Shown: one piece after another, positions 35,420-47,409 of the stretch
How the letters are laid out: each line of letters starts with the position of its first letter
Position numbering within the stretch: the stretch's first letter is position 1
Source of the DNA: Pteria penguin
Lineage: Eukaryota; Mollusca; Bivalvia; Pterioida; Pteriidae
Assembly (NCBI GenBank): GCA_035048485.1
Contig: CM068581.1
Location: 67,910,381-67,974,380 of the forward strand
Direction of reading: 5' to 3'
Length of the DNA stretch: 64,000 nt
Translations under genes and position numbers: made by a program
The notes under the pieces: generated by a model
The model's input: the letters and a program-made list of their open reading frames with translations, nothing else
What the model was told of the DNA's origin: nothing
Database searches by the model: none

Positions 35420-36346
35420 GTTCTCCGTAACTTCCTTAACCAACCTTGATGAAACATGAACAGTTGAGTTCCCTTTCCAATACTAGGCTATACCTGGCTC
35501 GTCTTACTTCTTTGCATTTGGTCAATTCGGAATCGGAGTTGAACGCGGAAATATTATGTTCCTTACAAGAGATTACTTTTATTGACTGTCAGGCACAAGA
35601 GATGCAATACTGAGGTAGTATGAAAAACACATCTCTCAATTGCATTCTCATATGTAAAACAATATCATGTACTATTATTGGATATCAAAGATGAAAGGGG
35701 TTTTTCTTTGGGGTAATTCAGATAAATGTACTTTCACTTTCGGTTTGTTTTCGAAATTAAAAATATTGAACCCGTGAATTTTGAAAGACCGAATTTGGTA
35801 AGTTGCTTTATATTAAATCAGGCTTTATATTTTGTTCGTTAGATTTACAAATATGCAACACTTTGAATGAATATTATTTGGTCTATAGGATCGCTTGCTT
35901 TTGGCCGAGAACAGATGAATTTCATGAAGTCAAAAAGTCGCTAGTGACGCTATATAGTATAACTGCCTAACTCAATAACTGGTAGTAGTCAGTGGTAAAA
36001 TATAAGAGTGTAACAAAGACTTAACACAGAAGTCCTTGTGTGTAAGGCCTTTAACAGGTAGGGCACAATTGCCCATTTGAAAGATTATCACCCCAAGGAG
36101 TAACAATCTCTGTTATCAGCAATCAATTTCAAGAAATGAGCAGAATTAAGTATACAAGTACTAAAGAATTAAAAAGGGATTCAGCCTGAATCCACATGGG
36201 GTTGTCCCGGGGGGGGGGGGGGGCATCCAAGTGCTCCGAGACTTTGTACTGCGACAGTTTTAACTATGACACATTTACTCCTGCGCTTTTTCCTCTCACA
36301 CTTTTTACTCCTACATGAATGGGTCATGCACTTAATTGGGCCAGCT

Positions 36347-36772
36347 GGGGTGCGTTCAGAATCATAGCTGCTAGCTAGGCTAGCTGCTAGTTTAGTATAA
36401 CACATTATTTTGAATGCTCTGCTACATTTAGCGGCTAGGTAGAATGATAACCTTCAATTAGTTTGAAAAAAGTTATCCCCTTTAGTCGATTTTCTATATA
36501 TAATTTAGGTTACTGTGTCATATCATGGATCTGAACGCATGATTGTTTCCATTTAATTTTTACTTTGAATTGGGTTATCAAGGTGTTTTCAGCAAAAACG
36601 GAGAAGAGAAAGCAAAAAAATAATTTCATGTCCGCTCTTTTGAATTTGAAAGCTATAACCTAAGAATTTATAAGGCTAGCTCGCGGTTTTGGTTATACAT
36701 ATAGCGGGGCGCTAAGAGAACAAATCAAGCATTCCTGCTGCTTTGTAGCCACAACTATTCTGAACGCACCCC
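36347..36772. mobile_element. Non-autonomous DNA element, 426 bp
   Basis: GGGGTGCGTTCAGAAT at 36347-36362 is the exact reverse complement of ATTCTGAACGCACCCC at 36757-36772. The left interior has an internal GCTAGCTAGG palindrome. No transposase frame, and no clear target duplication at the edges. Confidence 0.7.
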
Positions 36773-37289
36773 TGAAATCACTCATCCACTGGTTAAATAT
36801 GTGGGTCTGTTGCATACTGAAAATATCAAAATATATATGTGTGCAATTAACAATTCAAGTCTAAATTTCTATCGATCTGTACATGTATTTCATAAAAAAT
36901 CTATTGGTCAAATCAATCTATAGTAACAGGATTTAAGTCCACTGTAAGCACAGCAGCATTCTGGTTTTGAGGTAAAGTCCCACATTTCCTAAGAATCACT
37001 TGCTGTTTCAGGTGGTTTGGGTCTGTTGCATAAATATGAAAAAATTAAAAATCCCTCACATTTTTGGGCATATTCTTTGCAAAGGTATGAATTCTCTGCA
37101 ATGCATCCACCTTTCAAACTTAAAATAGATTTGAAATAGTGTATTGATTAATCAATTGATGACATTAAAATAGCAGATCTCAATGGATCATGATTATAAG
37201 GGTGTACACCTGGGGGGTCTGTCTCCTTCCATACATTTTAAGCACCATTGATTATATCCCTTCTTGTAAGTAGATTGTCACGCCTCCCT

Positions 37290-37560
37290 TAGTATGGGTT
37301 TTACTGTCTCATCTAAAGACAGCACATCAGTGGTGGATCTAGGGAAAGCAGAAGGGGTGCTCACTACTCAGGAGGACCTGGGCTCAATCCTAATTATGAC
37401 TTGTCATGCAGTGTCCTGCCTATCTGAGGAGAGAGTATTATACACTGTCAGGTCCGATCTGACGATTGGCAAGACATGTTATCTAAGATGATCCAGGCCT
37501 CACTGCATCTAGAGGCCAGGTCCTGTCCGATGATTACATAGGCAGAGGTCAAAATTAATG
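37290..37560 (+). mobile_element. Diverged SINE-related sequence
   Basis: Contains ACTGTCTCATCTAAAGACAG, CAGTGGTGGATCTAGGG and GGCCAGGTCCTGTCCGATGA-like blocks, a mix of SINE core and MITE end. An open frame at 37294-37491 crosses these blocks and is not a gene. Confidence 0.4.
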
Positions 37561-38329
37561 TGCACTACATATAGAATAGATAGAATTAAGCTGTCTACAT
37601 ATGGTTCATACCTATCTGAACTCCATATCATGACTGAAATATCAAAGTCAAGCTGGTCATGTATTTTTTATGCTTAATTTTCTTTCTGCAACTTCATCCC
37701 AGGAATAATTGTTTCTTAGCGCAAAATGAATGTATTAACCTTGATTCAGGACATAAGGGTCAAGGACATAGCATTCTCATCATATTAAATCTTATCTAGG
37801 CATAAGTGATGTGTATCTGCTTATTTCATACTTGACACAATTGTTTGTTATGCCAAAACAAACTGTCATGACCTTGATATTTGGTACAAATGTTTCTTAT
37901 GCCAAAAAGATTGTCATGACCTTGACCCAGTGGCCAATATCATTCACACTAGGTTACCCTAGATCTGTACCGTGATGGAATTTTCTTGTCTTAGATAAGC
38001 TTTTCCTCCAGTGTTTGATGCATGCATCGCTTTTGCCGAATATTTATTTAAATGGATCATGACGTAACAGAATCATGAGGTCAGAATACATTTTCAGTGT
38101 TAATGTCTGAGGTATGACAGTGGTTTTAAGCATTAATGTGACGTCTTCTAATTGAAAAATTTTTAAAGCATGAATAGAAGCATCAATTGCTGACAGACAA
38201 ACTAAGTTCCATCTACCTGGAAGTTAATATATACAATACTAATATTATTGTCATTAATTGACGTGTACTTTTATTTCATTAAATGTTTATATGTATATAT
38301 GTTCACCCAAGGCAAACACATTTCTTCAC

Positions 38330-38660
38330 AAAGAATTGTCAGAAGACAACAGAGCTCACCAGTGGCAACCCAATTTAAATAGCAAAAGTTTTTTGTAAGT
38401 AGGTCAATCTTCAAGGTCAAGGTCGAAACATAAAAAATTTTGATACATAATGGAATTTGGTCTTGTCACAAGGAATATGTACAGGAAATATTTAAGGACT
38501 ATCTCTTACTGTTCATAAAATAAATTATTATAATCATTGTTAAAGTTTTTAAAAGTAGGTCAGACTTCATGGTCAAGGGCACACGGTCAAAACTTGTGGT
38601 ACCCAATGAAAGGTCTTGGCACAAGGAATACACACTTCAAATATTAAATCCCAACTGTCT
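38330..38660 (+). repeat. AGGTCA-rich degenerate array
   Basis: Two to three units with TCTTCAAGGTCAAGGTCG, TGATACATAATGG and CACAAGGAATA, matching the family at 15400-16860. Confidence 0.65.
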
Positions 38661-38994
38661 GTATTCCTCCTGGCAAGGTAAAAATTGGATTTGAACTCCT
38701 AACATTCTTGGGTGGAATTTTCTTGTCTTAAGTAAGCATCTCTACCAGTAATTGACCCATGGTTCTCACAGAATATTATTGAATTTTGTGATGTCACAAT
38801 ACAATTGCAATGTTTTTCCGAGGTATGACCGAGGTGTAAAGCATTGCGGTGTCATCTAATATAAAATGTTTTTTAGCATAAATGGATGGGTCAATTGTTT
38901 ATGATGAACCAAGATCCATCGATACAGGCCATAGTGTACGGTACTAACATTATTCCTTCTTCTTAACTTTATTTATTTATATGTTCACCATAGG

Positions 38995-39065
38995 CAAACA
39001 CAATTATTAAAAATGGGATTCGAACCCGCAACCTTCTTGGTTGCCCGTGCTTAACCACTAAACTG
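38995..39065 (-). repeat. tRNA-like repeat head
   Basis: Minus strand: TTTAGTGGTTAAGCACGGG (A-box like), a CAACC/GGTTG stem with a 5-base loop, then GCGGGTTCGAATCCC (B-box like). The anticodon loop is too short and there is no acceptor stem, so it is a pseudo-tRNA or SINE head. Confidence 0.55.
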
Positions 39066-40136
39066 AGTGAGGTGGAAGCAAATCATCGGTTATGGAGTTT
39101 TCTGTTGTCCAACCAATTTGTATTGTACAATAAAATTTAAAATTTTCAACAAATGTAGTTTATTTTATGATCGATTATATAATTTTCAATAAACAAAGAT
39201 AAATTACTGTTTTGTATCATACATTCTTTTATTAAGATGTTTTTCGGAATATTGGTTCTTTTAAAGTTTTAAGGAAATAAACATCGTGTATATCGTACAT
39301 TTCATGAAAAGTTATTTATAAAGAGAAGTAACTCTTACATCATAGAAAAATCTTAATCTACCAGTATATCGAGTCCTTGATTGATTTTTAACTGGCATTT
39401 GTGAGATACACATATGGTTCGCAATTGAAGTATATCTTGTAGAAGACGCACAAATTCCACAATTTTTCGACAGCCTGGCCTTTTTTTTTTCGAATGGTTA
39501 AATGGCACTGTATATATGGTTAAATAGTGGAATTTGAGTGCTTCTTATTTGTTATAAAACTTCTGTCACGGATTTCCCTTTTTGGAGGATTTTAGAACTG
39601 ATTCAATTTAATACAGTCAGTTTATTTATTATGAAAAGACAACTGCCCGTAAAATCCACTCACTAATACACAGATCTATACAAATTCCAATTACATGTAC
39701 TTCAAAAACTGATAAATTGAAGGCTAAATTTTTTCAAGATAGAATCGATTAAACTTCACTATATAACCCATCTCAGGTTCTGTCCATATGGTATCCTATT
39801 ACATTCAGAAGATCATAGATCTGTACATAATGATTATGTCATTTACAATCTCGAAGCCGATTTATGAAAAAAAAAATGGGATGGGTAGAAATTGCAACTC
39901 TCACCTAAAGAAAAAAAGAGAAAATGTCCTTTAAATTAGCTTTATATTTCTTTTCTAAAGAGCGAGAAAATACTTGAAAATCAATACCTATAGATAATAT
40001 TGCGTAAAAAGTAAGTGTGTGTGTGTGTGGGTGGGGGGGGGGGGGGGGGGCACAAATGCTCCCTCACTTAGAACTAAAGAGGGAGTTACGTGTCCCTACT
40101 GCCTCCTCCATCTTTTTATGTTACCCTTTCCATTTT

Positions 40137-40186
<50 letters not shown>
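40137..40186 (+). repeat. (ATT)n microsatellite
   Basis: About 16 ATT triplets, preceded at 40015-40050 by a GT run and poly-G. Confidence 0.95.
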
Positions 40187-41613
40187 TGGCTGGCCTTTCC
40201 TGGGATTTCTTAATACATGTAGAGATAAATTACAGTATAAATATATATAATAGGAAGACAATATCTTTATACATCAGCGAACACGTTCATGTAACCAGGA
40301 TGACCTTAAACACACGGAAGTTGTTTTACATGTACCCGTGCCCCTCGGGCATCGCGAGAAGTCGATATTATGGGTCATAACGGTGTCGTCGGTATTGAAA
40401 GCATTAGTACAGTGGGCAGTGTGGCCAGAACTTGACACCTTGAAGGACAAGGCTCGAACCAAAGGTAGGATTAATGAAATATTTCGTACACATGTATAAG
40501 ACGATATCATTTATATAATTTTAAATCGTTTCCTTGAGTTACATAATATAATATTTTCATTCTTTCCTTATTCATTTTATGTTATTTATTTTCTGGGTGT
40601 GTCGATTACCCTTAAATTTTAACGGTTTATTTTGATAGAGTGCTTGATGTTATATTACCTTCCACTTCCTTACATTTTCATTATACTTTATTAACTTATT
40701 TCATATTCATTCATTGATGAATCGACATTTAGAGACATGATGAGAATTATGATCTCAGGCGCGGATCCAGAAATTTTGTCGAGAGGGAATCCACCCCAAT
40801 GAATTTTTGGTGAAGGGTTCACCCATGTTTTTGTGTGTAAAATCACTTATTTTACATCGAAAAACAATAGGAAAATAATTTTCACCGAATCTCAGGGTGG
40901 ATCCCGCCCCACTGTCCAACCCTCTGGATCAGCACATGACTCTCCTCACAATATTTGTTTAGTGTATTACGAACTCCAGTATCATGTCATAAGGTGGCGG
41001 CACTTGCCTGGTGCACGATAGCAAATTTTGACAAATGAATCCTCCCTAAGTGGTGGGTTAAAGGATATTAACGTGTTTTAGGTCTACCATGAGTCGGATC
41101 ACACCGACCCTCGGTTTATACTGCTTCATCCTAAAGATAGCTAGGGAGGACAGAGGGCAAAAATATCGTCTTTTAAAAAATCCTATACCGCTAGAACTTT
41201 CCGTCTCGACTGGATAAATGAAGGAATTGATCTTCTTAAAAATACATTAAAATCATGACAGAGGTAGAAGATATTGAATTATCAAATGTTATGCAGATAG
41301 TTCAATGCATTGACGGGGGAATACCCGAATGTTTGTCCTGGCCGACTGAAAACTGAAACTCGCCACAATAGACCTGACATTTAAAAGAAACCTCACTGCT
41401 TCAAGTGGGTCTGTTGCATAAGTTTAAATTCTGTGCACTAGACAGGTGCCGCCACAATATAAATGAAGTAATCCTTATGTTGGATGAAATAATAAACAAA
41501 CACTGCAAAAAGGATTAAAACGTGAAAATTTAATCGCATACATCAATTTTTATTTTCATTGACTTAACTGTCATCTACATCTACGTCCTTTATTTTCAGC
41601 TACCATTTACACT

Positions 41614-42425
41614 ATGGCGAAATCTAGTTTTTCCTTAATGGCTACTTTTAACAAGATTAAGAAGATAGATATTAAATGGCCCACAGCATTTCTCGTTCTT
41701 GCAATCTATATTAACAGCAGTGTCAACAAAATAGCTCCAGTTTTCTTCTTCAGCAAATACAACGATATGGTAAGCGAGTTTTAACTTTTCGACGTAATTA
41801 TTAAACACTTTGTTTTTTGTTTTTGTTTGTTTGTTTGGGGGTTTTTTTTTGGGGGGGGGGTTGGTTGGTTGGTTTTGTTTGTTTGTTTGTTTTTGTTTAT
41901 TTTTTTTAGGGATGGGGGGGGGGGGGGGTTCTGTGGCCAGGTGTTCGAAACTTTAACCACTGGTTAAGCTAACCGGTGATTAAAGTTTAAGATACAATTG
42001 ATTTGATATTTATGACTCCTGTACGAAAATTTAAATTATATTACAATGCTGTTTTCATCTGTTACAAATCAGTGCACAGACTATGACTTAAGTTTTCTCA
42101 TTTCAAATATATAGTTACATGGAATTTAACCATTAGTTAGCTTAACCACTGGATAAAGTTTCGAACAACTGGGACCTGACATGCGGATATGGTCCTATTC
42201 CTGATATATACATATATGAAGTGTATGGACAAAAATTATTTGAAATAAAGTACATGTAAATGCTACTGCTGCAACAAATGTTTCTGTTACTTCTGGTGTT
42301 ACTACTACTATTACTACAACCACAGCTGCTGCCGTCACTACTACTGCTACTTCTATATAAAACAAAACAATGGTAACTCATGAACAGTTATGTACACTCT
42401 GAGACACAGGAGACAGGTTGTAGGC

Positions 42426-42479
<54 letters not shown>

Positions 42480-42624
42480 TACAAGCAAAATTGTATTAAC
42501 TCATAAACAGCACTACCACCTCTTCTTCTTCTTCGTCTTCTACTGCTGCTGCTATATAAAGCAAAATTGTAGTAACTCATGTACAGTAGTATACACTCTG
42601 AGACACAGAAGACTGATTGTAGGC

Positions 42625-42657
<33 letters not shown>

Positions 42658-43265
42658 TACAAGCAAAATTGTAGTAACTCATAAACTGCACTACCCCTTC
42701 TTCTTCTTCTTCTTCTTCTTCTTCTTCTTTTACTGCTGCTGCTATATAAAACAAAATTATAGTAACTCATATACAGTAACATACACTCTGAGACACAGGA
42801 GACTGGTTGTAGGCTTCCTCCTAAGTTATACACGAATTATATAAGACCCATATTAACAGTGATGAATGAATTATTAAGATACACTCTTAATGCTATTTTT
42901 ATAATATTCAGGTTGTAACATATCGGAAGTATGCAGAAGTGTTTCCTACCACATACTTGGGGTTAGATCTCGATGGTGATACATATCGCATCTTTGTGGG
43001 AGTATTCGAAATGTCGACTATAATAGGATTTATCATCAGCGACGAACTGAGAAGCTTTGGATTTTGGATATTAGTTACCAGCTCAGCTCTAGAGTCTTAT
43101 AGTCTTTGTATGTTAGAAGAGGAGAAGTGGCACTCGCTCGTGTTCGCTTCCGTGAAATGTTGTTTGTGCATATTCCTTGCGAGTAGAAATTGGTATTTGA
43201 AGCCAAGGAAAATGACTGGGAGAGAAATTGCTATTAAAAATATCAAGAAAATGAAAGCACATTAG
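41614..43265 (+). CDS. TMEM35/NACHO-like (DoxX-fold) membrane protein, copy 1 (169 aa)
   Basis: Model: join(41614..41769, 42912..43265), one phase-0 GT-AG intron. A splice acceptor at 41598-41599, 14 nt before the ATG, implies a noncoding 5' exon. Four hydrophobic segments: about residues 24-42, 79-95, 101-119 and 126-142, then a Lys-rich tail ending KKMKAH. Family signs are the KIAP motif after the first segment, then YRKYAEVFPTTYLG, then the TYR...GVFE motif (Tyr77, Arg78, Glu85). The order and the length (vertebrate TMEM35A is about 167 aa) match TMEM35A/NACHO, an ER chaperone for nicotinic receptor assembly; that activity is inferred. A polyadenylation signal AATAAA lies at 43309-43314. 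The first segment is atypical: NSSVNKIAP replaces the usual small-residue GxxKLxP. Confidence 0.8.
41810..42830. repeat. Intronic low-complexity and ~190-bp tandem units
   Basis: G/T-rich runs at 41810-41930 are followed by three copies of a unit containing TGTAGTAACTCATGTACAG-like text, ACACTCTGAGACACAG, TGTAGGCTTAATAATAAT and CTTCTTCTTCTT (near 42361, 42557 and 42746). The units carry (TAA)n at 42428-42480 and 42627-42657. Confidence 0.8.
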
Positions 43266-43361
43266 ATGTGTGTAATGATTTTGTTAATACGCATATTATC
43301 TATTGTTAAATAAAGTAATTTTTATATGTTGTATATATTTCTTTCTCTTCCTTTAAATTTT

Positions 43362-43462
<101 letters not shown>

Positions 43463-43949
43463 GTACATTTTGCTTCAAGTCTTGTAAAAGTGAATTGTCC
43501 TAGTTTACCAGACCAAATGTCCTATAAATATTTTGCAATTTCATATTCACTGCCTAATCATTCAAAGGAATTACTAATGCCGTATTAGACTAAAAGTCTT
43601 GACAATTATAATTACTTTGACTCGGGTTATGATAGGAAAGTACTAATGACAGCAATCGATAAAGAAGGGTCCCTGTTCAAGTGCGAATCAGAATCGAAAA
43701 ATTTTTGTTATTAGAATTCTTGTTCCAGTTACCCCTTATACATTGTCGATCTTGATGAAGGTAGAGTGTTTCCTTTGTGTTTGGCAGGAAAAGTTAGAAG
43801 AAATTAAGAGCATTTTAGTTCCAGTTGTGTAGGTGTCTTTTCCCCCGTCAGTAATATATGGCGGATATTCATGGATCACTAGAATGAGACGCTATTTTGT
43901 ACATGTAGGTGATAGACAGTGTGATTACATGTATTCACTTACTATATAA

Positions 43950-44545
43950 CACTATCAGATGAGTGACTGTACAACACTCTGACAGTACAACACTGTACAA
44001 CAACTCTGACTGTACAACACTCTGACAGAACAACACTGACTGTACAACAACTCTGACACTATAACAACTCTGTGCGACACTGATTGCACAACACTGATTG
44101 TACAACAATTCTGACTACAACACTGACTCTACAACAACTCGAACTGTACAATAATTCTGACTGTAAAACACTGACTTTACAACACTCAGACTGTACAACA
44201 ATTCTGACTCTACAACAGTTTGGCCGTCCAACACTGACTGTACAAGACTCTGATTGTACAACAACTCTGAATGTACAACTCTGATTGTATAACAACCCTG
44301 AATGTACATTACACTAACTGTACAGCATTGACTGTACAACACTCTGACTGTACAACATTGACTGCACAACACTCTGATTGTACAACACTAACTGTACTAC
44401 AACTTTGTACTCCACTGCCTGTACAATACTGATTGTACAACAACTTTGACTGTACAACACTGACTGTGCAACACTCTGAATGCACAACAACTTTGACTGT
44501 GCAACATTGACTGTACAAGACTCTAATTGTACAACAGCTCTTTAA
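43950..44545 (+). repeat. Degenerate ACTGTACAAC minisatellite
   Basis: About 600 bp built from variants of TGACTGTACAACACTCTGAC with period near 15-25 bp. Long Val/Ser/Cys-rich frames on the minus strand are artefacts of the repeat. Confidence 0.85.
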
Positions 44546-44935
44546 CCAGCGAAACAACAAATGATAGGGAGCGTATTATTATTCAAAAACAGAGTCGAGA
44601 AAGTTATCCCCGAGCCTTGTAGGTGACTTCGATAGGTTAGTAAGCAGTCATACTCTTGTTGAAATTTACATATAAATAATAAGAAAAAGTTTTAGAATTT
44701 TACCGGATATGATTTGTGAGATTTTTGACTGGTGATACACGAGTTGAAAATGAAGTCTTTAGAATTCAGATACAATCTCTCCGTCCTACATATGTATATA
44801 ATTTGTTATTTGATCATGCTTTGAAGTCACCGCCTCTCATATATGAAATGGAGACATAAGTATTGAAGAACCGTTTACAGTATTTGACTACAAAAAAGGA
44901 TTGATTAGTTGATGGTCATATTTTGTAACAATCTT

Positions 44936-45355
44936 GATTAAACTATACAGTACTGATTTTCTGGTATTACCCGGTAAACTATACAGTACTGATTTACAGG
45001 TGATACACAGTAAACTATACAGTACTGATTTACTGGTGATACACAGTAAACTATACAGTACTGATTTACTGGTGATACACAGTAAACTATACAGTACTGA
45101 TTTACTGGTGATACACAGTAAACTATACAGTACTGATTTACTGGTGATACACAGTAAACTATACAGTACTGATTTACTGGTGATACACGGTAAACTACAC
45201 AGCACTGATTTACTGGTCATACCCGGTGAACTATACAGTTCTGATTTACTGGTGATACACGGTAAACTATATAGTACTGATTAACTGGTGATACACAGTA
45301 AACTATACAGTACTGATTTACTGGTGATACACATTAAACTATACAGTACTGATGT
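44936..45355 (+). repeat. 36-bp minisatellite
   Basis: About 11-12 copies of a unit including CTGATTTACTGGTGATAC and ACAGTAAACTATACAGTA. The period is exactly 36, so frames stay open in both directions (12-residue periodic peptides). The central copies are identical, the outer ones diverged. Confidence 0.95.
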
Positions 45356-45535
45356 CAAACACGGGAACATGTTCTGTCTTTGTTTTATTTTCTTTCTGTT
45401 GGGTATCTGATAATATCCTTTGTCCATTGATGTCTCAGAACTTATTTACATGATTTTAATATGACTTTTATCGTTATTGTATCTTTATTGAACCAAAAAC
45501 ATGAAACAGTAAATTGTTGCAGGTATCTTATCATC

Positions 45536-45669
45536 ATGGCATATAAAGCAACAGTGGACAAGATAATAACATTTTTCGTCATCGTGTTGTTCCTGGTGGC
45601 TGGAATAGCTAAGCTGTATCCAATTTTTCCAGAATTTTACAGAGATGCGGTAATTGTTTCTTTCTTTTA

Positions 45670-45743
<74 letters not shown>

Positions 45744-47216
45744 ATTATTATTATTATCATTATTATTATTATAGTGATAATTATCATTATAAAGCATCAT
45801 CATCATCATCGTCATCATCATTATTTTGTTGTTATTATTATTATTTTTATTATTATTAAACGAATCCACTCTTATTTGAATTCTTTAAAGCAGTTATATG
45901 GCAAGGTCCACCAATTGTGTACCTTCCGAAGGTCCATCACTACCTACAAGTACCGACATATTTTTTCACCAATGACCGCTGACAACAGGGGATAAATTCT
46001 AGTGCTGTGATAAATAACTCACAAAATATACATTTACAACAAAGAAAAATAATGATTTGCTTGATTTGTTAGCGAGCTGTGACGAATGTCCGGGGAGCTA
46101 ATGTCATAGCCCTAGGCCTAGTTTCGGCGTCCGCGTCGGATGCGTAGATAAAAACTTTACTCTGGACTATAATTTGTGAACGAAGAAGTGTAGAGCCTTG
46201 AAATTTCGACCTTGTGACCTTGACCTTGAAGTTTAACCTTCTTTTCAAAATCAATAATCTTGTCCAACTTTTGGACCAATAGGGGTTTGACTTTCAAATT
46301 TCACATATGGATACCTTGTGGAAGACCCTTTCATTTGAGACCATGATCTTTGACCTTGACCTCGGAGTTTGACGTACTTTTCAAAAACTAAAACTTATCC
46401 ATAACTTTTGAACCAAAAGGGATAGGGCTTTGAAACTTCACACATGGATACCTTGTAGAAGGCCCTTTCATTTGGGACCATGAACTGTGACCTTGCAGTT
46501 TGACCTACTTTTTTAAAACTTTAACATGGGTTATAACTTTTGAATCAAGGGGGTAGAGCTGTGAAACTTCACACATGGATACCTTGTGGAAGGCCGCTTC
46601 ATTTGGAACCATGATCTTTGATCTTATGACCTTGAGCTGGACTTCAACCTAATTTCCCAAAACTTGAACATGGTCTATATTTTTTAAACTTTGATACTTC
46701 ACTCATAGATTCCTTGTGACAAGACCTTTCATTTGGTACCATGGTCTTTGGACCTTGATCTTGGAGTTTGACCTAGTTTTCAAAAACTTTTACCGGGTCT
46801 TTTTCTTTTGAAATATTGAAGATAGGGATTCCTTTTGTAGATTCGTTGTGACCAGCCCGCCCCTTCTGACAACTCTTGTTTCTTTATTTTATTTTCAGAA
46901 AATGAAGTTTTTATCCTACGCACAGGTTTGCCCCACGGTATATCTAGGATATACTCCAAATCCCAACACATATCGCATCGTGGTGGCATTATGGGAGATC
47001 TTCTGCGCAGCCGCAATGCTCTTATCATGTGATCTTCGACCTATTGCCAGTATAACACTCACTCTCATCATGTGTGGAGCAGTTTACACCCACATTGCTA
47101 CAGATGACTTGGAGAATACAGCTGTCCCGTTTGTTGTAATGTGTCTTTGTTTCTATTTGTATTATATAAATTCTAGATATGGTCGCGGGCCACAGCCAAA
47201 GGTGAAGACACAATAA
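45536..47216 (+). CDS. TMEM35/NACHO-like (DoxX-fold) membrane protein, copy 2 (143 aa)
   Basis: Model: join(45536..45649, 46899..47216), one phase-0 GT-AG intron at the same place as in copy 1. Again a splice acceptor (45521-45522) sits 13 nt before the ATG. Segments: residues 10-28 (ending GIAKLYP, the classical GxxKLxP-like motif), about 65-82, 87-103 and 112-128. The FYRDAKMKFLSYAQVCPTVYLG stretch is followed by TYRIVVALWE (Tyr63, Arg64, Glu71). It is shorter than copy 1, mainly at the N-terminus, but closer to TMEM35A in the first helix. Likely an ER-resident four-helix protein. Possible polyadenylation signals: AATAAA overlapping the stop (47212-47217) and ATTAAA at 47243-47248. The shared exon plan shows the pair arose by tandem duplication. 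Confidence 0.82.
45666..45860 (+). repeat. (ATT)n/(ATC)n microsatellite in NACHO-like copy 2 intron
   Basis: About 190 bp of ATT with ATC interruptions, directly downstream of the exon 1 donor site. Produces poly-Ile/Tyr/Asn artefact frames. Confidence 0.95.
46070..46850 (-). repeat. TGACCTTGACCTTGGAG array
   Basis: Five to six diverged units of about 105-120 bp with TGACCTTGACCTTG, TTCACACATGGATACC, TTGTGGAAGGCCC, CTTTCATTTGG and AACTTTTGAACCAA blocks. It is the inverted-orientation relative of the AAGGTCAAGGTCA arrays and fills the intron of NACHO-like copy 2. Confidence 0.8.
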
Positions 47217-47409
47217 AACGCATTTTCAGTTTTTATATTTTCATTAAATAGAATTGATAGTTTTTCCTGAGATGATGAGCAAATTACATATCATTTATTC
47301 GGATGATTTGTGTTGTTCTTTCTGTTCAGATATACATGATGTCAGTTCTCAGTTCATTCGGTATTACTACAAATGAATCTGATCTCGAACTACCATACTT
47401 TTTTGGATT

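Larger units (their letters stand above)
35420..41613. other. Intergenic region, repeats only
   Basis: Holds a TIR element (36347-36772), SINE relics (37290-37560), an AGGTCA array (38330-38660), a tRNA-like repeat (38995-39065), poly-G and ATT tracts, and SINE relics near 40960-41020 and 41390-41510. A GC-richer patch ending in a donor-like AAAG|GTAGGA near 40468 could be a noncoding first exon for the gene at 41614, but this is a guess. Confidence 0.4.

Noticed and set aside
38995..39065. tRNA gene on the minus strand
   Set aside because: A and B boxes are present but the anticodon loop is short and no acceptor stem pairs; it is a tRNA-derived repeat.
44059..44560. Ser/Val/Cys-rich minus-strand frames resembling a secreted repeat protein
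   Set aside because: They follow the degenerate ACTGTACAAC minisatellite and appear in several frames at once, with no splice or start context.
44888..45284. Frames of 110-116 codons with a perfect 12-residue repeat
   Set aside because: A 36-bp tandem repeat without stops yields open frames on both strands; no evidence of coding.
44936..45355. Possible CRISPR-like array
   Set aside because: Units are contiguous with no unique spacers, and the sequence is eukaryotic.
45485..45787. Minus-strand frame of poly-Ile
   Set aside because: It is antisense to NACHO-like exon 1 and the adjoining ATT microsatellite.
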